Of a stretch of 64,000 bases of DNA, positions 24,999 to 34,029 are shown in pieces (positions within the stretch are counted from its first letter, which is position 1; each line of letters opens with the position of its first letter). This stretch comes from Vibrio mediterranei. Lineage in GTDB: Bacteria > Pseudomonadota > Gammaproteobacteria > Enterobacterales > Vibrionaceae. Both the position numbers and the translations under genes were made by a program. The stretch covers positions 186,001 to 250,000 of the forward strand of contig NZ_FLLQ01000007.1 in assembly GCF_900088415.1 (NCBI RefSeq). The letters run 5' to 3'. Below the pieces are notes generated by a model. That model saw only the letters and a list, made by a program, of their open reading frames with translations, was not told the DNA's origin and searched no databases.

Positions 24999-27353
24999 TC
25001 AACGAAGATCTAACACTCGACTCACCTTCTTGTACTTTACTTTCCATCCAGACCAAGCAGGCAGTTCTTTGCGTTTAGGATCGTCTTTTCGAGAGCCTGA
25101 ATGGAAGTGGACGTGTATAAGCTTGCCTTTGCCAAAATACTCGACAGTTAAACGCAGACCACTTAACTGAATGACCAATGGGTACTTAGCTGCAAAATCT
25201 GAATACTCCCAATCTGGAACGCCGTTAAACACAAAATCTCGCTCATCAATAAGCTCAAGATCTTCAAATGAACTTACACCGAGCATTGACAGCTGTTCAG
25301 CTATCCAAGACTCCAATGATACTTCGTCTACTGGACCGGTTTGGTCAGATAGACCCAGTTCAACATACAGCTTCCAATGCAGCATACGTTCGGTAAGCTG
25401 TTCTGCCAACGTGGGAAAGATAACTCCTTCAATGATCGATTGGGCGATGGCTTTCAAAGCGACATCGCCTTCAGGCGCAATCCTGCGCTCCGCCAGCTTG
25501 CGACCTGCATACATCAGATGTTCACAATGCTGAAGACCCTTGTCGGTCTCGATCGTTTCTCCGCTCACCCATTCCCCAACATTAAGTTCTTTAAGCTGAG
25601 TTATGTCGACTGGTAAAAGTAATGTGGCCAGTGTCATCGTCTGTTTAACGCCTCGGCCAGGTAAGCTATGAGTGGCTAATACCAGCCCAGCTTCTGTTTT
25701 CGGTTTAATTCGATTCTGTCTTCCTAACAGCACTTCGACAAAACCGTTACCAAAAGCGTCACGTCGCCGCTCTCTTCTCACATACAGCAAGGCGTTGTTC
25801 GCTTGGATAATTTGCTTTATCAATTCATCACGTTGATATCTAGAAGCCACTTCCAGACTAGACAATTCAAATACACTACGCATCTGCTCCGATAACCCTT
25901 GTGCTTCACGCAAACAATCTTGGTCTACCGTCAGACCTGTGTACTGCTTGCCTCTTACTAGGCCAATAAGAATACTTGCATCGCAACCTAACGGCTCTTC
26001 TAGGTCCAGCTTCATCAGTAGCTCTTCATTACTGGTGATTTGAAACAGTTTACCTGTCGCACATAGTGCAGCAGTTAGGTCAATCATAGCCTCCTTCAGC
26101 GCCCGTGAAGGCATCTTAGTGACCAAATCAGCGTAAATAGTATCAATCGGTAATGGGTATAACTTTTTCCCATGCTCGGTAATACCAATGTCATCTATCG
26201 CACCAAGTTGTACTAACTGCTCTTTGGCGGCTTGAAGTGATTTATCAGGTATCGCATCAATGAATTCGAGATCGTTAAGCGCTAACCCACATGTCGCAGC
26301 AGCCAACATAGGCTCGACAATCGATTCACGTTGAAGTTCTGGTGGGGTAACCAGATCGAGAGCAGCATGCTCACCATAAAGACGGATACATGTCCCTGCC
26401 ATTACTCGTCCTGCTCGGCCAGAACGCTGTGCAGCACTCGCTTTAGAAATATGAGTCAGCATTAACGTGGTTTGTCCATTACGCTGTACATTTCTTCTTT
26501 CCAATCCCGAATCCACAACAACCGCGATATTAGGAATCGTCAAAGAGGTTTCCGCAACATTTGTTGCAATCACGACCTTGCGCTTATCTTGAACTGACAT
26601 TGCAACAGAACGCTGTTGCTCAGTCACAGAAGCATGCAGCGGCGCTAGAATAACGTCATACTGCTCCGCAAGGGGTTTTAGCGAGGATACTACCTGCTGA
26701 ATTTCCTTTCGCCCGGGAACAAACACCAAGATATCTGCTGCAAGCTCGTCTAACAATGGCTCAATCGCACTTTTAACACGTGTTTCTAGATGCCTTGCAT
26801 CAGGCAGTTGTCGACTGTCGTTTCGATGGTGCTGAACTGCCACATCAAACACTCTTCCTTGTGCGACCAAGCGCTTGGCATCAAAGTAGTCAGCTAGCTT
26901 TTGACCTTCAATGGTAGCCGAAGTAATTACTGTTTTATGAGTTTGATTGCGCTTTAACATCGAAACCAGTAAGTCGGTGTCCCAACGTCGTTCATGAAAT
27001 TCATCCACAATAACCACATCAAAGCTCTTCAGGCGGTCTTCGGCATACCACCTCAAGGCGACACCTGGCGTGACAAATACCACTTTTGACGCCTCGGTAT
27101 AACAGTTTTCAAGCTTGATTGCATAACCAACGCTTTCTCCAACCTTTTCACCAAGTCCATGCGCCACGAAGTGTGCCAGCGACGTACAGGCAATTCGTCT
27201 CGGCTCTACCACCAGCACTCGTCCTTGATCCATCGACCAAAGAGGCAATCTCGTCGATTTTCCTGAACCCGTTTCAGCTTCAACGATAAGGTGTGATTGT
27301 TTCAGGGCTTGTTTAAATTCTTGTTCAATAGAATCAATAGGTAAGACTGTCAT
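24999..27353 (-). CDS. HrpB-like DEAH-box RNA helicase
   Basis: A 784-residue superfamily 2 helicase of the DEAH/HrpB branch. Motif I is AETGSGKST (about 26-34), motif II is VDEFHERR (DEFH, as in HrpB, rather than DEAH), motif III is TSATI, motif V has TNVAETSLTIP and motif VI is SAAQRSGRAGR. Behind the two RecA-like domains are the winged-helix/ratchet region and an HrpB-type C-terminal domain ending KKVSRVLDLR. It is somewhat shorter than E. coli HrpB (about 810-820 residues). The setting beside maeA is not the usual hrpB-mrcB one, so it may be a paralogue of HrpB. The role of this branch is poorly known; RNA processing is assumed. Confidence 0.85.
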   Translation of the reverse strand: MTVLPIDSIEQEFKQALKQSHLIVEAETGSGKSTRLPLWSMDQGRVLVVEPRRIACTSLAHFVAHGLGEKVGESVGYAIKLENCYTEASKVVFVTPGVALRWYAEDRLKSFDVVIVDEFHERRWDTDLLVSMLKRNQTHKTVITSATIEGQKLADYFDAKRLVAQGRVFDVAVQHHRNDSRQLPDARHLETRVKSAIEPLLDELAADILVFVPGRKEIQQVVSSLKPLAEQYDVILAPLHASVTEQQRSVAMSVQDKRKVVIATNVAETSLTIPNIAVVVDSGLERRNVQRNGQTTLMLTHISKASAAQRSGRAGRVMAGTCIRLYGEHAALDLVTPPELQRESIVEPMLAAATCGLALNDLEFIDAIPDKSLQAAKEQLVQLGAIDDIGITEHGKKLYPLPIDTIYADLVTKMPSRALKEAMIDLTAALCATGKLFQITSNEELLMKLDLEEPLGCDASILIGLVRGKQYTGLTVDQDCLREAQGLSEQMRSVFELSSLEVASRYQRDELIKQIIQANNALLYVRRERRRDAFGNGFVEVLLGRQNRIKPKTEAGLVLATHSLPGRGVKQTMTLATLLLPVDITQLKELNVGEWVSGETIETDKGLQHCEHLMYAGRKLAERRIAPEGDVALKAIAQSIIEGVIFPTLAEQLTERMLHWKLYVELGLSDQTGPVDEVSLESWIAEQLSMLGVSSFEDLELIDERDFVFNGVPDWEYSDFAAKYPLVIQLSGLRLTVEYFGKGKLIHVHFHSGSRKDDPKRKELPAWSGWKVKYKKVSRVLDLR

Positions 27354-27545
27354 TTTGCTTTGTTATTCAAGGTCATTGTGAAGGAGTATACCCATAGGAG
27401 GATTAACATTCGACTCACTTCGCTTTTTACCGCAAACCGAATACAAATAGTTAACATTTCGTCATCGCTTAGAATGGGTAATTGTGTTAAATTATCCCGC
27501 AAATTGTTCCCAATCCCAAATGACTGTTCCTAGACAGGTAACCTA

Positions 27546-29234
27546 ATGAACAACAACAAAAGACCGCTCTATATCCCGTACGCGGGCCCTGCACTTCTCA
27601 GTACCCCACTTTTGAACAAAGGCAGTGCATTTTCTGCTGAAGAAAGAATGTCCTTTAACCTTGAAGGACTTCTACCTGAAACAACAGAAACAATTCAAGA
27701 ACAAGTAGATCGCGCTTACAAGCAATACACCAGCTTTGAAAGCGATATGGATAAGCACATTTATCTGCGTAACATCCAAGATACTAACGAAACTTTGTTT
27801 TATCGCTTAGTGCAAAATCATATCTCTGAAATGATGCCGATTATCTACACGCCGACTGTAGGCGCAGCGTGTGAGAACTTCTCCAACATCTATCGCCGTG
27901 GTCGTGGTCTTTTCATTTCTTACCCAAATCGTGATCGTATTGACGATTTGCTAAACAATGCACGTAACCACAACGTAAAAGTAATCGTTGTAACCGATGG
28001 TGAGCGTATTCTAGGACTGGGCGACCAAGGGATTGGTGGTATGGGCATTCCTATCGGTAAACTGGCTTTGTACACAGCGTGTGGTGGTATCAGCCCAGCT
28101 TATACGCTGCCTATTGTTCTTGATGTTGGTACGAATAACCCACAACGTCTTGCTGATCCAATGTACATGGGCTGGCGCCATCCGCGAATTACTGGCGATG
28201 AATACCGAGCGTTTGTAGAAGACTTTATTCAAGCGGTTCAACGTCGCTGGCCAGATGCACTCGTTCAGTTTGAAGACTTTGCACAGAAAAATGCAATGCC
28301 GTTACTTGAACGTTATAAGGATCGTATTTGCTGTTTCAACGATGATATTCAAGGTACGGCAGCGGTGACCGTAGGCTCTCTACTTGCAGCATGTAAAGCA
28401 GCAGGTAGCAAGCTTTCTGAACAGCGAGTTACCTTCTTAGGTGCGGGTTCTGCAGGTTGTGGTATTGCTGAAGCGATCATTGCGCAGATGGTGTCTGAAG
28501 GCATCAGCGATGCACAAGCGCGCTCTCAAGTATTCATGGTTGACCGTTGGGGGCTTCTACAAGAAGGCATGCCTAACCTACTCGACTTCCAACAACGTCT
28601 GGTACAAAAACACGAACAAACCAAAGAATGGACATCGGAGAACTCAGGCTTCTCATTACATGATGTTATTCGTAATGGTAAACCTACGGTTCTAATTGGT
28701 GTGTCAGGTGCGCCTGGTCTATTCAGCAAGGAGATCATCCAAGAGATGCATCAACATTGCGACCGTCCAATCGTATTCCCGCTATCGAACCCAACTAGCC
28801 GTGTTGAAGCAACACCAAATGACATCTTACGTTGGACAAATGGCCAGGCACTGGTTGCAACAGGCAGCCCATTCGACCCTGTAGTTGTCGAAGGTAAAAC
28901 CTACCCTATCGCGCAATGTAACAACAGCTACATCTTCCCTGGTATTGGTCTAGGCGTACTTGCAGCGCAAGCATCACGCGTTACAGACGAAATGTTGATG
29001 GAATCAAGTCGTGCGCTCGCAGAGTGTTCTCCTCTTGCACAAAAAGGATCAGGTCAACTGTTACCGCCACTTGAAGAGATTCATTTAGTGTCTAAGAAAA
29101 TTGCTTACGCCGTGGCGAAAAAAGCCATTGAACAAGGAGTGGCGAAAGAACGCTCAGATGAAACTCTGCGTGAAGCTATTGACGACAACTTCTGGCAGCC
29201 GGTTTACCGTAAATACAAACGTTCAGCATTCTAA
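27546..29234 (+). CDS. maeA: NAD-dependent malic enzyme
   Basis: A 562-residue malic enzyme that oxidatively decarboxylates malate to pyruvate with NAD. The N-terminal malic domain shows MPIIYTPTVGAACENFS and VIVVTDGERILGLGDQG (nucleotide/malate site), and FEDFAQKNAMPLLERY leads to CCFNDDIQGTAAVT, with the metal-binding acidic pair. The Rossmann domain contains FLGAGSAGCGIAEAI. The FPLSNPTSRVEATP segment is also present. The length and motifs match E. coli MaeA (SfcA). The ATG follows AGGTAACCTA, and a terminator closes the unit, so it stands alone. Confidence 0.95.
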   Translation: MNNNKRPLYIPYAGPALLSTPLLNKGSAFSAEERMSFNLEGLLPETTETIQEQVDRAYKQYTSFESDMDKHIYLRNIQDTNETLFYRLVQNHISEMMPIIYTPTVGAACENFSNIYRRGRGLFISYPNRDRIDDLLNNARNHNVKVIVVTDGERILGLGDQGIGGMGIPIGKLALYTACGGISPAYTLPIVLDVGTNNPQRLADPMYMGWRHPRITGDEYRAFVEDFIQAVQRRWPDALVQFEDFAQKNAMPLLERYKDRICCFNDDIQGTAAVTVGSLLAACKAAGSKLSEQRVTFLGAGSAGCGIAEAIIAQMVSEGISDAQARSQVFMVDRWGLLQEGMPNLLDFQQRLVQKHEQTKEWTSENSGFSLHDVIRNGKPTVLIGVSGAPGLFSKEIIQEMHQHCDRPIVFPLSNPTSRVEATPNDILRWTNGQALVATGSPFDPVVVEGKTYPIAQCNNSYIFPGIGLGVLAAQASRVTDEMLMESSRALAECSPLAQKGSGQLLPPLEEIHLVSKKIAYAVAKKAIEQGVAKERSDETLREAIDDNFWQPVYRKYKRSAF

Positions 29235-29254
29235 TCTGAATCGACATCACATTT

Positions 29255-29283
29255 AGGCTCTTGTTTACAAGAGCCTTTTTTTT
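29255..29283 (+). terminator. Rho-independent terminator after maeA
   Basis: AGGCTCTTG / CAAGAGCCT with a TTTA loop followed by eight T residues, 20 bases after the stop. Confidence 0.9.
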
Positions 29284-29333
29284 GTTTAATAGTCAGCTCA
29301 TTTCTATCGTTATACTGCAGCAAGGACATTGAC

Positions 29334-29657
29334 ATGCTCGATATTTTCGCTCCGGGAGGACGCTTTATTGCTCCTTATCTTTTTGAAGTTTCTACGGCAC
29401 TAATCGCATGTTCTCTTGTCGTACTAGGTGCGGATATCAACCGCCTCTTAAGGAACGCATTACGAGATACAAATTTCGTAATTCGGACGGTCTGCTTTAT
29501 ACTACTCAATGCATTTGGCTATGGGTTGATCATTATTAAAGCCACCCCATTGTTAAAGAACGTATTAGTTAATACAGAACCAGGCTTGATGTTCGCCATC
29601 GTGGTTCTAAGCTTTGTGAGTATAGGTATTTGGGCTCAAAGGAATCGTCAGATTTAG
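29334..29657 (+). CDS. DUF3392 family small membrane protein
   Basis: A 107-residue inner-membrane protein with three hydrophobic helices (about 15-37, 48-68, 82-102). It matches the DUF3392 family, short membrane proteins common in Vibrio and related marine bacteria, with no known function. The ATG at 29334 follows AAGGACATTGAC. Its TAG stop overlaps the probable GTG start of the sanA-like gene (29657), so the two are likely translated together. Given the SanA partner, a role in envelope permeability is a reasonable guess but no more. Confidence 0.75.
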   Translation: MLDIFAPGGRFIAPYLFEVSTALIACSLVVLGADINRLLRNALRDTNFVIRTVCFILLNAFGYGLIIIKATPLLKNVLVNTEPGLMFAIVVLSFVSIGIWAQRNRQI

Positions 29658-30382
29658 TGACCTTTAGATTTAACAAGGAAACGTTGTTATCCAGCACCGT
29701 GCTTTCTTTCTTAAAGAGAGCACTTCGTATCGCTTGTTATACACTTGTTTTGTTCGTCGTCTTCATCGCGTCCATTGACCGTTGGGTGAGTTGGCAAGCC
29801 GAAGACCGGATTCTCACCTCTATCGACGATATTGATAATGTTCAGGTCGCAGTCGTTCTTGGCACGAGTAAGTATCTAGGTCGAACTCTCAACGAGTACT
29901 ACTCCCATCGCATTGAGGCGGCGATTGACCTTTACAACGAAGGTAAAGTGTCTCATTTCCTACTCAGTGGCGATAACGCCCACCGTTCATACAATGAACC
30001 ATGGACAATGAAACGAGACTTGTTGAGAGCAGAAGTTCCTGAGCCAGCTATCCACTTGGACTACGCCGGATTTAGAACGCTAGATTCGATTGTTCGTGCC
30101 AAAAAGATCTTTGATACCGATGACTTCTTAATCATCACGCAGAAGTTTCACTGTGAACGAGCTCTGTTTATCGCACGATCATACGATATTAATGCGACAT
30201 GTTTAGCGGTGTCTGGACCGACATCCAAGTCTGGATTTTCAGTAAGATTAAGAGAAGTATTTGCCAGAACTAAGGCATTTTTGGATTTGTATATTATGAA
30301 TACTCAGCCGAAGTTTTTGGGGCCGAAGGAGCCGATTGTTTCTGAGATCAATACTCTAGATTCCGCTAATGAGTCACAGTAA
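29657..30382 (+). CDS. sanA: SanA-like DUF218 family envelope protein
   Basis: A 241-residue protein of the SanA/YdcF (DUF218) family. SanA in E. coli is an inner-membrane protein affecting the permeability barrier to vancomycin and detergents. One N-terminal helix (LRIACYTLVLFVVFIASI) anchors it; the rest is periplasmic. Family motifs are VAVVLGTSKYLG, SHRIEAAIDLYNEGKV, FLLSGDNAHRSYNEP, then LDYAGFRTLDSIVRA and ITQKFHCERALFIA. Start choice: GTG 29657 overlaps the stop of the preceding gene, with AAAGGAA about ten bases earlier; a TTG at 29630 would give an improbable longer tail. No divalent-metal or catalytic site is known for the family. Confidence 0.85.
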   Translation: MTFRFNKETLLSSTVLSFLKRALRIACYTLVLFVVFIASIDRWVSWQAEDRILTSIDDIDNVQVAVVLGTSKYLGRTLNEYYSHRIEAAIDLYNEGKVSHFLLSGDNAHRSYNEPWTMKRDLLRAEVPEPAIHLDYAGFRTLDSIVRAKKIFDTDDFLIITQKFHCERALFIARSYDINATCLAVSGPTSKSGFSVRLREVFARTKAFLDLYIMNTQPKFLGPKEPIVSEINTLDSANESQ

Positions 30383-30425
30383 AAGTACACGTTACTTCTG
30401 CTAACCGTTCAAGTCTCTCTATATT

Positions 30426-30456
30426 AAAAGGGCCCAAGAAAAACATCTAGGGCCCA
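30426..30456 (-). terminator. Terminator of the type I secretion / RTX operon
   Basis: On the minus strand, GGGCCC and its copy GGGCCC, 14 bases apart, pair and are followed by TTTT. It lies 25 bases past the RTX gene's stop. Confidence 0.7.
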
Positions 30457-30480
30457 TGCGACAATCTTTAAACTAGGGCT

Positions 30481-32694
30481 TTATAGGATATCAATATAGC
30501 CATCGTTACCGTGAACTTGTTCCACATTTTTAACGATAGTAAATATATCGTTATCGATATCCGCATCATTGTTCACAACTAGAGAGCTATCATATACCTT
30601 ATATTCCTGCATATAAGCTGGGCCATTAGCTTCAACATGAATATTCGCCGTAGCTGCATCGAACACTAGCTTATCCTGACCGTGTCCACCGTCAACGTAA
30701 TCTTGACCGTTACTTGCATAGACCGTGTCATCACCATTCATGACTTTAATAATGTCATTGTAATCGGAACCAGTAACCTCATCTTGTCCCGCTCCACTCG
30801 ACTTGTCGTTGTAGGTCATACCATGCCCTAGCCCGCTAAAGTCAATCACATCATCTCCACGAGTGCCGTATAGTACTTCTACACTAGTAACCGTGTCTGT
30901 TGACGTCACGCTGCCAGCCAACATAGTGTCAACGCTAAAGGTATCTTCATCAACAACCTTTATGTTTAGCGAATCGGCATTCTTGAAAGTATCGTTGTAC
31001 CAAAGCGTATCGACACCATCACCACCATTAATTACGTCACTTTCTGCATGAATAGCAAGATGAGCTGGAGCATATTCATCCGCTCGAATGTAGTCATCAC
31101 CACCGCCAGCAAGAATGATGTCGCTTCCAGCCCCACCATCTAAAGTATCATTACCGGCTTTGTAGGTGTCATCAATACTGTTATCACCAATTAGGACATC
31201 ATTTCCAGTTCCACCGGTAAGTTTGTCATCACCATCGGCACCAACCAATAAAGTATCAACACCATCTTGCGCCACTAGATTATCATAAGCGTTGTGCCCA
31301 ATTTTAAGGGCATAAGTGCCGTCGGAAAATGACGCATTTTCAATCTCTTTAAGTTGATCCGTACCATCTCGACCAGAGACTTTATCGACTACAGTCAATC
31401 GATTCATGAAGTGGTATTCAGTTACCGAACCGCTGAAAGCAGCAGTATCTTCCCCTTCCCCACCATTGAGCGTATCGTTACCTGCGCCTCCGACTAAAAT
31501 ATCATTGCCAGCACCGCCATTCAGTACGTCATTTCCTCCCTGATAGTGGAAATTCGTGCCATTGTCGCCAAGAAGAACATCGTTACCAGTGCCACCATTT
31601 AGCGTGTCATGACCATGCATGCCAACCATTATAGTATCAACACCATCATGCGCGGTCAGGTTGTCACCAGCGTTGTGACCACGCATCCAAGTGAACGTAC
31701 CTTCATCAAAGGCAAGCTTCTCAAAGTTAGAAAGGTGATCAACACCGTCTCTGTTTGATACTGTATCAGTGACTTTGATAAAGCCATATGTTTGGAAATT
31801 GTAATCCAATACTGAGCCACTGAAGCCAATAGTATCAATTCCTTCGCCGCCGTTGATTTTATCGTTACCTCCAGCGCCGAATATAACATCATCACCCGCT
31901 AAGGCATCAATGCAATCGTTCTCAGAAGTTCCGTGTAATTCGTCCGCAATACTTGTTCCATAAGTACAACTAGGGTCCGTGAGTCGAGCGATAATTGCCG
32001 CATTATCAGGTTGACCATCTAACAACGTCAGTAGGTTTTGAATAGATGGATCGGCCGCTAAGCCGTTAAGTGTAATACTTGTTCCGAGATTAGTATCACC
32101 CAAAAACGTAAGTACCAAATCACTGCCATTCGATGTTATCGTCATGTGGTTTTGAATAGACTCTTCAACAAAGCTATTCGCATCTGTTACCTTTTCTGAA
32201 TCAAAACCAATCTTCTTATCGAGTTTCTCCGTTATTCTCGATACTTGACTATCTAGCTTAGCTTCTATTTTTCCCTCACGAGCTTCGACCTTGCTCTCAA
32301 GAAGATCGCCGTCGAATTTGGAGGACAGCCTTGCTTCTACGATATCATTCTCCAAAACAAAATGTCGTCTGTTGAAGACCAGTTGAAGCGAATCTTCACC
32401 TAACTCGAAATCCTTGATTACGTTATCACCTCCTCGAAGTATTCTCATAGAGAACACGTCTGCACCACTACCTCCCGAAACAGTATCATTGCCTACACCA
32501 CCAAAGATAAGGTCATCACCGCCTTCACCGTTCACCTTGTCATCGCCACGATTTCCTTCAAGAATATCGTTTCCTCGTTGGCCATTAACGGTATCGTTAC
32601 CTTGTTTACCTAAAATGTGGTCGTTTCCAAGACCACCAGTCTTAAAGTTATTCCTGTGGTCAAGAACTATCGTATTATATCCATCTGATGCCAT
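30481..32694 (-). CDS. RTX-repeat secreted protein, type I secretion substrate
   Basis: A 737-residue acidic protein built mainly from hemolysin-type calcium-binding nonapeptides (GGxGxDxUx) in several blocks: about 20-85, 260-290, 355-420 and 485-545, with scattered repeats to the end (for example GGAGNDILVGGAGNDTLNGG). Between the first two blocks is a charged helical segment (about 110-170) and a VLTFLGDTN-type strand region. Homologous segments with LSNFEKLAFDEGTF and LKEIENASFSDGTY recur as spacers. No protease zinc site, lipase motif or other enzyme domain is visible. There is no N-terminal signal peptide; the C-terminus ends GYIDIL, compatible with an uncleaved type I signal. It follows GGAAGG and lies 30 bases after the adaptor gene. 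Confidence 0.88.
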   Translation of the reverse strand: MASDGYNTIVLDHRNNFKTGGLGNDHILGKQGNDTVNGQRGNDILEGNRGDDKVNGEGGDDLIFGGVGNDTVSGGSGADVFSMRILRGGDNVIKDFELGEDSLQLVFNRRHFVLENDIVEARLSSKFDGDLLESKVEAREGKIEAKLDSQVSRITEKLDKKIGFDSEKVTDANSFVEESIQNHMTITSNGSDLVLTFLGDTNLGTSITLNGLAADPSIQNLLTLLDGQPDNAAIIARLTDPSCTYGTSIADELHGTSENDCIDALAGDDVIFGAGGNDKINGGEGIDTIGFSGSVLDYNFQTYGFIKVTDTVSNRDGVDHLSNFEKLAFDEGTFTWMRGHNAGDNLTAHDGVDTIMVGMHGHDTLNGGTGNDVLLGDNGTNFHYQGGNDVLNGGAGNDILVGGAGNDTLNGGEGEDTAAFSGSVTEYHFMNRLTVVDKVSGRDGTDQLKEIENASFSDGTYALKIGHNAYDNLVAQDGVDTLLVGADGDDKLTGGTGNDVLIGDNSIDDTYKAGNDTLDGGAGSDIILAGGGDDYIRADEYAPAHLAIHAESDVINGGDGVDTLWYNDTFKNADSLNIKVVDEDTFSVDTMLAGSVTSTDTVTSVEVLYGTRGDDVIDFSGLGHGMTYNDKSSGAGQDEVTGSDYNDIIKVMNGDDTVYASNGQDYVDGGHGQDKLVFDAATANIHVEANGPAYMQEYKVYDSSLVVNNDADIDNDIFTIVKNVEQVHGNDGYIDIL

Positions 32695-32724
32695 GATTAG
32701 CCTTCCTTTGTCGTTAAACTTGTA

Positions 32725-34029
32725 TTAAATCTCTCTCATCCCCTTCTCCATACTCTGTATCAGCGGAGAAAGTAGATAATCAAGAACAGTGCGTTCCTCT
32801 AGTACTATTTGCGCTTCAACCGGCATACCCGGTTTCAGATCTAAGCCAAGATCTAGAAGCTCCGTTGCATCGAGGGCTATCTTTCCTTGATAGAAATGAC
32901 CGCCTAGCCGCTCATCTACGATGCTGTCCGCGGAGAGATGTATAAGCTCACCTGTTACCGCTGGGACTTGTCGAAAGCTGTATGAAGTCAGACGGATGTT
33001 TGCCGACAAACCTTCATACACCGATTCGATATCCTTGGGTTGAATGTTGACACTTGCGACCACTCGGGTGTTATTGGGGACAATCTCCAGTATCGTGCTT
33101 GTTGGAGCAACAACACCGCCTTGAGTATGAATAACGAGATTGATCACATCGCCTCCAACTGGAGCGCGTACTTCTATGCGATCGTTTAGCGTATTAGACG
33201 CTTTTAGCTGTTTTAAGATTGCTTGCTCTTCCGAAACTAGCTCTTGCTTTTTCTCTTGAGCGGTACGCATAAAGTCTATTTTTAGTGCGTCCATTTGAGA
33301 TTCAAGCTCGGCAACTTTGTTATTGGTTCTTTTTATTCGAGTACGGTGCTCCGCTATTTTTGCCACCAAGCTTGAGTACTCTCTCTTTAGTTCAAGAAAG
33401 GCAACTTTCGATACATACCCCTTTTCTAACAAGGCAGAGTTCGCTTCGATTTCTTCGTTGAGCAATGTCAGAGAATGTTCGTCGCTTGAAAGCCAAGCTT
33501 TGTAGCTGTCTCTGTCATTCTCTGATTGAGCCATTTGCTGGCGGAGTGACATCATTTGTTCTTTATGAATCAGACGATTCTGGTTCAATAGTGACGCTTG
33601 ATCGCGACGTATCTGACTTTGAATCGGAGTCAGGTTCTCCTCGTTTCCCCAATTAATCGCCTCTCCTGAAAGCTCTGCGTCAATTCGAGCTAGGCGAGCT
33701 TGGACGATAAAACGTTTTTGATTCAGTTGTTCGAGTTGGCTAACAAGCAATGGATCCGAGAGCACCAGTAACAAGTCGCCTTTTTCGACACGCTGACCTT
33801 CTTTGACGAGAAGCGTTTCGACTACCCCTCCGGTATGATGCTGCACTTTCTGATTCTCGAGCTCTGTCACCAATTTCCCTGGTGCCAACGAGGCTGAACT
33901 TAGTGGTGCGCTATAACTCCAATAGCCAATTCCAATAAAGCAAACCAACAATACGAGCCAACCAAACAGAATGAAGTTGGTCAAAGAGAGATTGAACGAA
34001 CGAGATGTCTCTGAATGATTTAGTTTCAT
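32725..34029 (-). CDS. Type I secretion adaptor, HlyD/PrtE family
   Basis: A 434-residue membrane-fusion protein that links the ABC exporter to a TolC-like outer-membrane channel. A short cytoplasmic N-terminus is followed by one membrane helix (about 19-42). The periplasmic part begins with the lipoyl-like half GGVVETLLVKEGQRVEKGDLLL. A long coiled-coil hairpin (about 120-275) precedes the second lipoyl half VRAPVGGDVINL and the beta-barrel with LKPGMPVEAQIVL near the end. The length is typical of PrtE/HlyD adaptors. Its ATG overlaps the end of the ABC exporter gene by 4 bases. No tolC-like gene is in the operon, so the housekeeping TolC is probably used. Confidence 0.9.
   Translation of the reverse strand: MKLNHSETSRSFNLSLTNFILFGWLVLLVCFIGIGYWSYSAPLSSASLAPGKLVTELENQKVQHHTGGVVETLLVKEGQRVEKGDLLLVLSDPLLVSQLEQLNQKRFIVQARLARIDAELSGEAINWGNEENLTPIQSQIRRDQASLLNQNRLIHKEQMMSLRQQMAQSENDRDSYKAWLSSDEHSLTLLNEEIEANSALLEKGYVSKVAFLELKREYSSLVAKIAEHRTRIKRTNNKVAELESQMDALKIDFMRTAQEKKQELVSEEQAILKQLKASNTLNDRIEVRAPVGGDVINLVIHTQGGVVAPTSTILEIVPNNTRVVASVNIQPKDIESVYEGLSANIRLTSYSFRQVPAVTGELIHLSADSIVDERLGGHFYQGKIALDATELLDLGLDLKPGMPVEAQIVLEERTVLDYLLSPLIQSMEKGMREI

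Noticed and set aside
31060..31660. Regularly spaced repeated sequence that could suggest a direct-repeat or CRISPR array
   Set aside because: The repeats are imperfect, in frame and encode RTX nonapeptides; there are no spacers.
32414..32728. Pro/Ser-rich frame on the + strand opposite the start of the RTX gene
   Set aside because: It is the complement of Gly/Asp-rich RTX repeats, which generates such low-complexity sequence.
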